18,501 bases of DNA. Origin: ARK-15 sp038880255. GTDB lineage: Archaea > Thermoplasmatota > Thermoplasmata > Thermoplasmatales > ARK-15. The notes below the pieces were generated by a model, which saw nothing but the letters and a program-made list of their open reading frames with translations, made no database searches and was not told the DNA's origin. The stretch lies in the NCBI GenBank assembly GCA_038880255.1, contig JAVZSA010000024.1:1-18501 (forward strand), in the 5' to 3' direction. Numbering within the stretch: the first letter of the stretch is position 1; every line of letters begins with the position of its first letter. A program made the position numbers and the translations under genes. This document shows positions 5,568 to 12,821 of this stretch, one piece after another.

Positions 5568-5987
5568 ATGGCCACAGTATATGATGTAGATCCGGACGTA
5601 TTTCTAAAAGAATTAGCTGAAAGATTAAAAAAAGAGGATATAAAAGTGCCAGAATGGTCAAAATGGGTAAAAACTGGGGTTCATAGGGAGAAGGGACCAT
5701 ATCAAGAGGATTGGTGGTATTTGAGATTGGCTAGTGTATTTAGGAAAATTTACATTCTAGGTCCAATAGGAACCTCAAGATTGGCAGCAGAATATGGAGG
5801 AAAGGTAGATAGGGGCACCAAACCCTATCATGCCAAAAAAGGTAGTAGATCAATAGTAAGAAAATGCTTACAACAATTAGAATCTCTTGGTTTTGTAGAG
5901 AAAAATAAAAAAGGAAGAGTGATTTCACCAAAAGGTAGATCATACCTTGATAAACTTTCAGAAGAAATTTTAAAGAAAGGTAGTTAG
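5568..5987 (+). CDS. rps19e: 30S ribosomal protein S19e
   Basis: A 139-residue archaeal/eukaryotic S19e, a small-subunit head protein needed for 18S/16S maturation in eukaryotes. Family landmarks are 'VYDVDPDVFLKELAERLK' at the start, 'VPEWSKWVKTGVHRE' and 'DWWYLRLASVFRKIY' (about 45-60), the basic 'GGKVDRGTKPYHAKKGSRSIVRKCLQQLE' patch (about 80-110) and a winged-helix end with 'SPKGRSYLD'. The length is normal. It is the first gene of a co-directional cluster with PDCD5, L39e, L31e and aIF6, an order conserved in many archaea. Confidence 0.97.
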   Translation: MATVYDVDPDVFLKELAERLKKEDIKVPEWSKWVKTGVHREKGPYQEDWWYLRLASVFRKIYILGPIGTSRLAAEYGGKVDRGTKPYHAKKGSRSIVRKCLQQLESLGFVEKNKKGRVISPKGRSYLDKLSEEILKKGS

Positions 5988-5998
5988 AGGGTTAAAAT

Positions 5999-6334
5999 AT
6001 GGCTGAGGAGGATAAAGAACTTGAAGAAATAAGGCGGAAAAAACTTGCCCAACTCCTTGCTCAGCAGCAAATGGAAGAACAGGAAATTGAGAAAGAGAAG
6101 GAAATACAAGAGGAAAAGTTAAAAATACTCAGAAAATATCTTTCCAGTGAAGCAAGAGAAAGGCTTAATAGGGTCAAACTTGTTAAGCCGGAACTTGCTG
6201 AAGCTGTAGAAAATCAAATAATATATTTGGCGCAAACAGGTAGGTTGAATAGGGTAATTTCAGATGATGAAATTAAAAGCCTACTTGCAAGATTAAGTGA
6301 AGGAAAAAGAGATATAAAAATAGAAAGGAGATGA
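5999..6334 (+). CDS. PDCD5-family DNA-binding protein
   Basis: A 111-residue PDCD5/TFAR19 family protein of normal length. Residues 1-50 are a charged Glu/Lys/Gln-rich helix with a 'LLAQQQMEEQEIEKEKEIQEEK' stretch. The core (about 50-105) is a three-helix bundle with 'SSEARERLNRVKLVKPELAEAVENQI' and 'QTGRLNRVISDDEIKSLL'. Archaeal members bind DNA in vitro and sit in ribosomal operons; the cellular role is not settled. The start follows a GAGGGTT SD, 11 nt after S19e. Its stop is embedded in the SD of L39e. Confidence 0.94.
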   Translation: MAEEDKELEEIRRKKLAQLLAQQQMEEQEIEKEKEIQEEKLKILRKYLSSEARERLNRVKLVKPELAEAVENQIIYLAQTGRLNRVISDDEIKSLLARLSEGKRDIKIERR

Positions 6335-6340
6335 ATTAAA

Positions 6341-6496
6341 ATGGCTAGGAATAAACATGTTGCTAGAAAATTTAGATTAATTAGAAATATGAGAACAAAT
6401 AGGCGTGTTCCTGGATGGGTAATGATTAAAACTGATAGGAAATTTATGTCTCATCCACATAGAAGAAATTGGAGAAGGAATTCCTTAAAAGTTTAA
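6341..6496 (+). CDS. rpl39e: 50S ribosomal protein L39e
   Basis: A 51-residue basic protein lining the ribosomal exit tunnel. It starts MARNKHVARKFRL and contains the family-typical 'RRVPGWVMIKTDRK' and 'HPHRRNWRRNSLKV' end, with many Arg/Lys and no acidic residue except one Asp. The SD AAAGGAGATGA (6325-6335) is the strongest in the cluster and overlaps the PDCD5 stop. Confidence 0.97.
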   Translation: MARNKHVARKFRLIRNMRTNRRVPGWVMIKTDRKFMSHPHRRNWRRNSLKV

Positions 6497-6506
6497 GGTG
6501 ATTTAA

Positions 6507-6767
6507 ATGGCTGAAAATGAATTTTTAATTAATGTTCCCTTAAGGCGTCTTAAATTAATATCAAGAAGAAGAAGGTCAAATGCAGCAATTAGGATTATAG
6601 AATTGCACATTGCAAAGCATATGAAAGTGCCGGTTGAAAATGTGTGGATTGATCCGAAATTAAATGAGATAATATGGAAAAGGGGGATTGAGAAACCACC
6701 TTCAAAAATTTCTGTGAAGGTTGTAAAGTATCCTGAAGAAAATACGGTTGAAGTTTATGCAGCTTAG
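6507..6767 (+). CDS. rpl31e: 50S ribosomal protein L31e
   Basis: An 86-residue L31e of the large subunit near the tunnel exit. Landmarks are 'LINVPLRRLKLISRRRRSNAAIRIIELHIAKHMKV' (8-42) and 'VWIDPKLNEIIWKRGIEKPPSKISVKV' (46-72). The length is normal. It follows L39e after 10 nt with the SD AAGGTGAT (6495-6502). Confidence 0.96.
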   Translation: MAENEFLINVPLRRLKLISRRRRSNAAIRIIELHIAKHMKVPVENVWIDPKLNEIIWKRGIEKPPSKISVKVVKYPEENTVEVYAA

Positions 6768-6779
6768 GGTAGAAAATAA

Positions 6780-7439
6780 ATGCTTTTAAAAGGAAGGGTA
6801 CATAATAGTCCATATGTGGGAGTTTTTTCGGTAGCAAACGAATCAATAGCAATTATTCCAAAGGATCTATCAAAAGAAGAAGAAAAAATGTTTACTAAAG
6901 CAATGGACGTGGATGTCTATAGAACATTCATAGGAGGATCACCTCTTATTGGAAGTTTAATGGTTTTAAATTCAAAAGGGGCTGTTGTGACTGATTTTGG
7001 TGATATGGAAGATATAAAATTTTTAAAAGATTCTTATAATGTATATTTTATTAATGACAAAATAAATGCTGTAGGAAACGATATTCTTGCAAATGATAGG
7101 GTTGCACTAGTACATCCAGATTTTCAAAATGATACATTAAAATATATTGAGGATGCACTAGATGTGGAAGTGGTAAAGGGTGAAATTTCAGGAATAAAAA
7201 CAGTTGGATCAATTGCTGTTGTAACAAAAAATTCACTTATAATTAATCCTCAAATAGATGAGGATGAAAAAAAGTATTTGGAGGATTTGTTTAAAATTCC
7301 GGTTTATGTCACTACTGCAAATTTTGGATCAATTTATATTGGTGCATCTATTGTAGCGAATTCTAAAGGGGCGGTTGTTGGAGATCTGACTACACCAATT
7401 GAAATCTTTGAAATAGAGAATGCAATATTATCAAAATGA
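6780..7439 (+). CDS. eif6: Translation initiation factor aIF6
   Basis: A 219-residue aIF6 that binds the large subunit and blocks premature joining with the small one. The pentein fold is visible as repeats, with recurring 'P-L-I-G-S-L-M-V-L-N-S-K-G-A-V-V' (about 56-71) and 'I-Y-I-G-A-S-I-V-A-N-S-K-G-A-V-V' (about 185-200), and 'NDRVALVHPDF'. It is the last gene of the S19e cluster. The next genes often found here in archaea (LX/L18a, prefoldin alpha, FtsY) are absent; instead its last 9 nt overlap the end of a convergent hydrolase gene. Confidence 0.96.
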   Translation: MLLKGRVHNSPYVGVFSVANESIAIIPKDLSKEEEKMFTKAMDVDVYRTFIGGSPLIGSLMVLNSKGAVVTDFGDMEDIKFLKDSYNVYFINDKINAVGNDILANDRVALVHPDFQNDTLKYIEDALDVEVVKGEISGIKTVGSIAVVTKNSLIINPQIDEDEKKYLEDLFKIPVYVTTANFGSIYIGASIVANSKGAVVGDLTTPIEIFEIENAILSK

Positions 7440-8069
7440 AAATAACCAAACCTCCATTTCCTTTGGAATATTTTCAGCAGAAAATGTTATTTCTTTATTT
7501 ACTTTTTTTATCTTTGATTTATTGAAATATTGTAAGAAATTATCAACAGGATCAAGCCTCAATTTCAGTCCTTTTGTACCAAAATGCATAGGAACAACTA
7601 CTTTAGGATTGGTTTCATTCACTATTTTAAATGCCTTTGATGAATCAATAGTATAAACAGAGCCAACGGGTATAAAGAGAAAATCAACATTTCTTAAAAA
7701 TTCAATGGTATTTTTTTCGGGAATACGTCCAAGATCACCAAGATGTGCATAATTTATACCATCTAGCATAACCTTAAATATTCTTACTTCGCCTCTTTCT
7801 TGACCTTTGCTTTCATCATGGTATTCTTTGACACATTGGTACGTTAAATTCTTAAAATTACCATTACAATCGTCCTTCACTACTTTGGGAAGCCCTTTAA
7901 CAATATGTACAGCATTATGATCAAAATGTTCATGTGTAACAAATACAAAATCAGCTTTAACATCTGGAACCGGAAGACCAATACTTTTTCCATCATGGGG
8001 ATCAAAAAGAATAGTAAGAGATCCAATTACTTCGAAGCAAGAATGCCCAAAGTATCTAATTGTATTCAT
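7431..8069 (-). CDS. Metallo-beta-lactamase-fold metal-dependent hydrolase (UPF0173-like)
   Basis: A 212-residue MBL-fold protein resembling the UPF0173/YtkL group, whose substrate is unknown to me. Metal ligands visible are H46xH48xD50H51 ('THEHFDH'), H109 and D112 in 'YAHLGDLG', and H162 in 'VPMHFGT'. The opening 'IRYFGHSCFEV' and 'LFDPHDG' are typical of the group. No signal peptide, so it is cytoplasmic. It is leaderless on a TATA within the 34-bp divergent region shared with the Mtq2-like gene, and its end overlaps aIF6 by 9 nt tail to tail. Confidence 0.85.
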   Translation of the reverse strand: MNTIRYFGHSCFEVIGSLTILFDPHDGKSIGLPVPDVKADFVFVTHEHFDHNAVHIVKGLPKVVKDDCNGNFKNLTYQCVKEYHDESKGQERGEVRIFKVMLDGINYAHLGDLGRIPEKNTIEFLRNVDFLFIPVGSVYTIDSSKAFKIVNETNPKVVVPMHFGTKGLKLRLDPVDNFLQYFNKSKIKKVNKEITFSAENIPKEMEVWLFSF

Positions 8070-8103
8070 AAAAATTAAATATGACCTCGATTATTTAAAT
8101 TTT
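8070..8103. promoter_or_regulatory. 34-bp overlapping divergent leaderless promoters
   Basis: Only 34 bp separate two divergent start codons. TTAAATAT (8075-8082) is centred 25 nt before ATG 8104 on the plus strand. TTATTTAAATTT (8091-8102), read on the minus strand, is centred about 26 nt before the hydrolase ATG (8069). Each TATA box therefore lies in the other promoter's initiation zone, and both transcripts would be leaderless. Confidence 0.55.
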
Positions 8104-8622
8104 ATGCATTATGAAGTGGAAGAGGATACTCTCTTTCTTCTTGATAATATAAAACCAAAAGGTAAAATAATTGAAATTGGGGCTGGGTCTGGTTACATTT
8201 CATTTTATCTAGGAGCACATGGGTTTGATGTTACTGCAACAGATATTGATGATGATGCAATAGAATATATGAAAAAAATAGCAAACGAAAAAAACTTAAA
8301 TATAAAAATTGTTAAATCGGATCTTTTTAAAAACATTACTGAAAAATTTGACACAATAATATTCAATCCTCCATATTTACCTGGAAACATTGAAGAGGAT
8401 AGAGCAATTTTTGGAGGTGAAAATGGGCAAGAAATAATTGAAAATTTTTTAAGACAAGCTGGGGAACATTTAAAAAATGATGGAAGAATATTTATTATTT
8501 TATCATCTTATAATGATATTCAGAAATTAAAGGAAAAATTTTCTTCATTTGAATTTATTGAGAGGGCTAGGAAAAATTTTTTCTTTCACAGTATATTTTT
8601 GTATGAATTGAAAAAGATATGA
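8104..8622 (+). CDS. Mtq2/HemK-like N5-glutamine methyltransferase
   Basis: A 172-residue class I SAM methyltransferase. Motif I is EIGAGSG (24-30), the acidic second strand is 'TATDID' (44-49) and the catalytic motif is NPPY (88-91), followed by 'LPG', characteristic of N5-glutamine methyltransferases. The N-terminal 'YEVEEDTLFLLD' matches the 'Y-E-P-x-E-D-T-x-L-L' opening of Mtq2, which with Trm112 methylates the GGQ glutamine of the release factor. The SAM domain is compact, without the HemK N-terminal helical domain. It overlaps pcm by ATGA, so the two methyltransferases are coupled. Another NPPY target cannot be excluded. Confidence 0.8.
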   Translation: MHYEVEEDTLFLLDNIKPKGKIIEIGAGSGYISFYLGAHGFDVTATDIDDDAIEYMKKIANEKNLNIKIVKSDLFKNITEKFDTIIFNPPYLPGNIEEDRAIFGGENGQEIIENFLRQAGEHLKNDGRIFIILSSYNDIQKLKEKFSSFEFIERARKNFFFHSIFLYELKKI

Positions 8623-9272
8623 AAAATTTAATTGATCTTGTTGAAGAACTCGAGAAAGAAGGTTTTATCAAATCTCAACGTGTTAAAAATGCAATGTTAA
8701 AGATTGATAGAAAAAATTTCGTTCCGTTTTTGCATAAAAATGAAGCGTATATTGATGAACCGCTACCAATTGGTGATAATCAAACAATTTCAGCACCTCA
8801 TATGGTAGCTATCATGCTTGAACTTTTGGAAATTCAAAATGGTATGAAAGTTCTTGAAATAGGAACAGGATCCGGATATAACGCATGCCTTATGGAATAT
8901 TTAGCTTATCCGGGAAAAGTCATAACAATTGAAAGACTTAAGTCACTTTATTATTTTTCTCAGGGTAATATAAAAAATTGTCCATATAGTGAAAATATTA
9001 AGATTATATTGGGTGATGGATCTCAAGGATTCCCAGAAGAGGCACCCTATGATCGAATTGTAGTTACATGTGGTTCTCCAGATTTACCAAAAGTATTAAT
9101 TGACCAACTTTCTGATAATGGAATACTTGTTATACCCATAGGAGGGCATTATTATCAAGACCTTTATAGAATAATTAAAAAGAAAGATGAGATTATTAAG
9201 GAGTTCCATGGGTCTGTTGCATTCGTTCCAATGATAGGCAAGTTCGGATTTAAAGAAGAATTTTATATGTAA
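8619..9272 (+). CDS. pcm: Protein-L-isoaspartate O-methyltransferase
   Basis: A 217-residue PIMT, which methylates L-isoaspartyl residues formed by ageing proteins so they can be repaired. Motifs are 'DRKNFVPF' (about 29-36), 'AYIDEPLPIGDNQTISAPHMVA' (about 43-64), the SAM site 'VLEIGTGSGYNAC' (about 78-90), 'VITIERLKSLY', 'ILGDGSQGFPEEAPYDRIVVTCG' and 'GILVIPIGG'. All are intact and the length is normal. The start shares ATGA with the upstream methyltransferase stop. Confidence 0.95.
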   Translation: MKNLIDLVEELEKEGFIKSQRVKNAMLKIDRKNFVPFLHKNEAYIDEPLPIGDNQTISAPHMVAIMLELLEIQNGMKVLEIGTGSGYNACLMEYLAYPGKVITIERLKSLYYFSQGNIKNCPYSENIKIILGDGSQGFPEEAPYDRIVVTCGSPDLPKVLIDQLSDNGILVIPIGGHYYQDLYRIIKKKDEIIKEFHGSVAFVPMIGKFGFKEEFYM

Positions 9273-9299
9273 ATTGCATATACTTAATTGGGTGTATTC

Positions 9300-10304
9300 A
9301 TGATTAGGGTAGCAATAAATGGTTTTGGTAGAATAGGTAGACTAACTTACAGAATCGCTCTTGAACATAAGAATATAGATCTTGTTGCTATAAATGATCT
9401 TGTGGATTCAAAGTCCCTAGCGCATCTTTTAAAGTATGATAGTAATTATGGAATATTAAATGCTGAAATAAAGTCTGGAGAAAATTACTTTGAAGTAAAC
9501 GGTAAAAAAACACTTACATTTAGTGAGAAAGATCCTTCTAAACTTCCTTGGAGAGATCTAAATATTGATGTTGTAATCGAATCAACAGGACAATTTACAG
9601 ATGCACAAAAGGCAATGGCTCACATAAATGCGGGTGCAAAAAAGGTAATAATCTCAGCGCCAGCAAAAAATGAAGATTTTACAGTTGTTCTGGGAGTAAA
9701 TGAAGAAAATTACGATCCAAAAAAGCATAAAATTATTTCCAATGGATCCTGTACAACAAACTGTATTACACCAATTGTAAAGGTAATAAATGATGAATTT
9801 GGGATTGAAAAGTCATTTATGAATACTGTTCACTCAATTACAATGGATCAAAGATTGCAGGACGCACCACACAAAGATTTTAGAAGGATGAGAGCAGCAA
9901 CACAATCAATAATTCCTACCTCTACAGGTGCAGCGAAATCTGTGGCAATAGTGATACCTGAAATGAAAGGAAAATTTGAAGCGATATCAATGAGGGTACC
10001 CACAAGTACCGTTAGTGTAGTTGATTTTGTTGCTCTAGTAAAAAAGAAGGTGACAAAAGAGGATATACTTAATGCATTTGAAAAATATGCAAAAGGTAGG
10101 ATGAAAGGCATACTTGGTATTTCATATGAACCATTAGTTTCCATTGATTTTAAGGGCACAACATACTCTGCAGTTGTTGATGCTGAACTAATACAGGTAA
10201 ATGGGGAAAACTTAATAAAAGTGGTAGCATGGTATGATAATGAATATGGATATGCATGCAGATTGGTTGATCTGCTGGAATATATCCATGAAAAAGGTAT
10301 TTGA
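9300..10304 (+). CDS. gap: Glyceraldehyde-3-phosphate dehydrogenase, bacterial class I type
   Basis: A 334-residue phosphorylating GAPDH of the bacterial/eukaryotic class I, not the archaeal class II. The NAD site is 'INGFGRIGR' (6-14), with Asp33 in 'INDLVD' favouring NAD. The catalytic Cys151 lies in SNGSCTTNC and His178 in 'TVHSITMDQ'. 'PHKDFRR', 'IIPTSTGAAK', 'RVPTSTVSVVD' and the terminal 'WYDNEYGY' are all class I signatures. I start at ATG 9300, 4 nt after GGTGT (9291-9295), rather than at TTG 9288. Class I GAPDH in archaea is generally attributed to transfer from bacteria; base composition matches its neighbours, so any transfer is old. radA follows after 12 nt. Confidence 0.93.
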   Translation: MIRVAINGFGRIGRLTYRIALEHKNIDLVAINDLVDSKSLAHLLKYDSNYGILNAEIKSGENYFEVNGKKTLTFSEKDPSKLPWRDLNIDVVIESTGQFTDAQKAMAHINAGAKKVIISAPAKNEDFTVVLGVNEENYDPKKHKIISNGSCTTNCITPIVKVINDEFGIEKSFMNTVHSITMDQRLQDAPHKDFRRMRAATQSIIPTSTGAAKSVAIVIPEMKGKFEAISMRVPTSTVSVVDFVALVKKKVTKEDILNAFEKYAKGRMKGILGISYEPLVSIDFKGTTYSAVVDAELIQVNGENLIKVVAWYDNEYGYACRLVDLLEYIHEKGI

Positions 10305-10316
10305 TGGTGTATAAAT

Positions 10317-11273
10317 TTGGTAAAGGAAAAAAAGGTAGAAAGTATTGAGGATCTTCCGGGTGTAGGGCCAGCGATAGCCGAAAAATTAAGAGATGCAGGA
10401 TTTACAGATCTTATTACACTTGCTGTTACACCACCTGCAGATATAGCTTCAGCAGCAGAAATTGGTGAAGCACAAGCAAAGAAAATTGTTGAAGCCGCAA
10501 GAAAGTTTGCAGATGTTGGTAACTTTGTGACCGGGGATGTTGTTTTTGAAAGAAGGCAGCATATTTCCAAACTAACAACAGGATCACAGGCTCTAGATAA
10601 TCTTTTAGGCGGCGGTCTTGAAACACAGGCTATAACAGAACTTTTTGGTCCTTTTGGTTCTGGAAAAACACAGTTGATCCATCAATTGTTGGTAAACGTT
10701 ACTATGCCTGAAGAGAAGAAGGGCCTTAATGGTGAGGCTATTCTCATAGATACTGAAAATACCTTTAGACCAGAAAGGATAGAACAAATGTCCTTGGCAT
10801 TAAATTTAGATCCAAAGGAAGTATTGAAAAAAATACATGTTGCAAGGGCTTATAATTCTAGTCATCAGATGTTACTTGTGGAAAAGGCTTTTGAAACTGC
10901 AAAAGAACATCCTATAAGATTAATTGCTGTTGATTCTCTTACAGCACACTTTAGGGTAGAATATACCGGAAGAGGTGCCCTTGCAGAAAGGCAACAGATG
11001 CTTAACAGGCATATGCACGATCTTCTTAGATTTGCAGATATTTACAATGCTGTGGTAGCTGTAACAAATCAGGTATCTGCTAGACCCGATGTGTTTTTCG
11101 GAGATCCAAATCAGCCTATTGGAGGAAACATAGTTGGCCATACCGCAACATTTAGAATTTCACTTAGACGCTCAAAGGGTGATAAAAGGATTGCTAGACT
11201 TATTGATTCTCCATCATTACCGGAAGGAGAGGTGGTAATAGTTATAAATTCAGAAGGTGTAAGGGACGGATAA
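10317..11273 (+). CDS. radA: DNA repair and recombination protein RadA
   Basis: A 318-residue archaeal RecA/Rad51 recombinase that forms filaments on single-stranded DNA and exchanges strands. An N-terminal helix-hairpin-helix domain (about 8-62, 'LPGVGPAIAEKL') leads into a linker with 'NFVTGDVVFERR' in the place of the polymerisation motif. The ATPase core has Walker A GPFGSGKT (111-118) and Walker B 'LIAVDS' (202-207). The DNA-binding loops 'AERQQMLNRH' and 'ARPDVFFGDPNQPIGGNIVGH' are present. No intein interrupts it. The start codon is TTG, supported by GGTGT about 7 nt upstream and by the family's N-terminal length. Confidence 0.96.
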   Translation: MVKEKKVESIEDLPGVGPAIAEKLRDAGFTDLITLAVTPPADIASAAEIGEAQAKKIVEAARKFADVGNFVTGDVVFERRQHISKLTTGSQALDNLLGGGLETQAITELFGPFGSGKTQLIHQLLVNVTMPEEKKGLNGEAILIDTENTFRPERIEQMSLALNLDPKEVLKKIHVARAYNSSHQMLLVEKAFETAKEHPIRLIAVDSLTAHFRVEYTGRGALAERQQMLNRHMHDLLRFADIYNAVVAVTNQVSARPDVFFGDPNQPIGGNIVGHTATFRISLRRSKGDKRIARLIDSPSLPEGEVVIVINSEGVRDG

Positions 11274-11284
11274 ATTCATTATTT

Positions 11285-12304
11285 TTAAATTTTATATCTT
11301 AAAATTGCACCAATACCGCCTAAATTATAGAGAATTCTCCCATATTCGTGGTGTGAACTTATTATAAAAATTTTACCGCCATTTTTTTCAACATTTCTCA
11401 TCGCATCCTTAAATTTATCATTTTTAAGATATTTATCTGAAATTAAAAGAATATCCACAGCACCTATATCTGAATACTTAATTACTTCATCAATGCCATA
11501 TGCATATTTGCCATTCCTGGATATCTCTTCCAGAAGTTTTGAAACAAGCATAATCTCTTTTTTCATTCTATTTTCCTTAATTATTTTTTCCAATGTTCCT
11601 GCTTTTAAGGCCTCATATATTCCCTTTTCACCAGCATAGGAGGTGTCTATAAGAATCATAGATTCTTTCATTTTTACATTCTGTATACTCTTTAAAAAAT
11701 TTTCCTTAAAAAATCCAGGTCCTACAACGAAAATTAACATTCCATCTTTCCAATATTGCTCAAGCTTTAATGTTATTTCATTATAATTTATTACACCATT
11801 AACAATTTCCTTTGATTGTCTGGGTAAATCTATTTCAGCCAAAATTTGTATTCCATAATCACGCAACAATGCAATTGTAGCATTTTCATCATCCATTGAA
11901 ATAAAAATTGCTTGAACATTCTCCTTTTCAGATTTTTTGAGTTCGTCCAAAAGGGTCTTTGACCATTCATTTTTTACTATTTCCATGGAATCACCTGAAG
12001 AGAAATTCAAGCTTTGATAATGTCCTAAAAATTCCTCTGGTCCCTGAACTATTTTACCCTTAATTCTTAACCTATCTGTAAATTCTTGAAATTCAATATC
12101 TTCTACTTTAATGCCTACCCTTATTTTTATCCTCTCTTCTTTCTTTGATCTTATTTGGTCAGATCTTTCTTCAATTTTTCTAAAAGTATTTCCTATTACA
12201 ATATCTCCCTTTTCTATGAAATTACTAAGTAACCAGAGATCATCCATATTTGTTATTCTTAATTTAATTAATTTATCTTCATCCACAATTTCATCTATTT
12301 TCAA
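11285..12304 (-). CDS. pelA: Pelota (archaeal Dom34), ribosome rescue factor
   Basis: A 339-residue pelota homologue. With aEF1A or aABCE1 it enters the empty A site of stalled ribosomes and helps split them. The N-terminal Sm-like domain (about 1-125) contains 'DDLWLLSNFIEKGD' and 'RIKIRVGIKVEDIEFQEFTDRLRIKG'. The central eRF1-like domain follows ('IFISMDDENATIALLRDYGIQIL', 'FVVGPGFFKENFL'), then the C-terminal domain ('YGIDEVIKYSDIGAVDILLISDKYL', 'GGIGAILRY'). There is no GGQ, as expected. The start is TTG, with GAGGTGT about 6 nt upstream. It overlaps the preceding RNase gene by 14 nt, so the two are translationally coupled. It converges with radA. Confidence 0.94.
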   Translation of the reverse strand: MKIDEIVDEDKLIKLRITNMDDLWLLSNFIEKGDIVIGNTFRKIEERSDQIRSKKEERIKIRVGIKVEDIEFQEFTDRLRIKGKIVQGPEEFLGHYQSLNFSSGDSMEIVKNEWSKTLLDELKKSEKENVQAIFISMDDENATIALLRDYGIQILAEIDLPRQSKEIVNGVINYNEITLKLEQYWKDGMLIFVVGPGFFKENFLKSIQNVKMKESMILIDTSYAGEKGIYEALKAGTLEKIIKENRMKKEIMLVSKLLEEISRNGKYAYGIDEVIKYSDIGAVDILLISDKYLKNDKFKDAMRNVEKNGGKIFIISSHHEYGRILYNLGGIGAILRYKI

Positions 12305-12749
12305 TGTTTAACACCTCTTCTAGTCTTTCAATTATATTCTTTGTATGCGAACCCATCCAATAAATTCTTCCACAACTTGGACACATATAAAATTCATCAT
12401 GTGTATTGTATACATTTTCCGGTACTTTACCAATTACTTTCTCCTTTTCTATATTTATTAATGGAACATTACAAATACTGCATCTGGTGAGCATATTTTT
12501 ATTATCAAGTTTAAATTCTTTTATTACTTCCTTTAATTGCTCAATATAATCTTCGGATTTTATTAAAAAAGATTTTTCATATTTAGAACATATTTCCTTG
12601 TCCCTTGATAATAAAATTCTATTTTCACTTTTTGCTAAATTAATTATTGAATCATCATCATAGGAAAAATCAGGATAGATTGTATCATATCCTAAAAATC
12701 TTAAAAATTTTGCTAATCTTCCTAACATATGATCAGTTACAAATTTCAT
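12291..12749 (-). CDS. Mut7-C-type PIN-like RNase with zinc ribbon
   Basis: A 152-residue Mut7-C domain protein (DUF82). The N-terminal part (1-80) reads 'MKFVTDHMLGRLAKFLRFLGYDT', carries Asp6 and the acidic run Asp31-33, and has 'ILLSRDKEI' with Asp50, as in PIN-like nucleases. The C-terminal half is a zinc ribbon with C90xxC93 and a second C-x-x-C in 'MCPSCGRIYWMGSHT'. The family is a predicted RNA endonuclease; this function is not shown for this protein. It starts leaderless on a TATA at about 12765-12776 and overlaps pelota by 14 nt, which ties it to stalled-ribosome processing. Confidence 0.85.
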   Translation of the reverse strand: MKFVTDHMLGRLAKFLRFLGYDTIYPDFSYDDDSIINLAKSENRILLSRDKEICSKYEKSFLIKSEDYIEQLKEVIKEFKLDNKNMLTRCSICNVPLINIEKEKVIGKVPENVYNTHDEFYMCPSCGRIYWMGSHTKNIIERLEEVLNIENR

Positions 12750-12821
12750 GAAAGTAAATAAATTAATATAAAATAAAAAAGTTTCTTAGAATTTATATAT
12801 TGAAAATTTTTATCCAGTAAT
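12750..12821. promoter_or_regulatory. Divergent leaderless promoters (Mut7-C RNase / cysS)
   Basis: 72 bp. TTTATATA (12792-12799) is centred 26 nt from the cysS ATG at 12822, giving a leaderless message. On the minus strand TTTTATATTAATT (12761-12773) serves the RNase gene (ATG at 12749). Neither start has a Shine-Dalgarno, unlike the internal genes of the operons that follow. Confidence 0.5.

Noticed and set aside
7420..7656. 78-codon frame on the plus strand after aIF6
   Set aside because: Antisense to the conserved C-terminal part of the MBL hydrolase; no SD.
9288..9299. TTG start for GAPDH
   Set aside because: It includes the GGTGT SD within the coding sequence; ATG 9300 gives the standard class I N-terminus (MIRVAINGFGRIGR).
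9848..10570. 240-codon frame on the minus strand
   Set aside because: Antisense to gap and radA, both with intact catalytic motifs; the Ser/Ala/Phe-rich translation is typical of a shadow frame.
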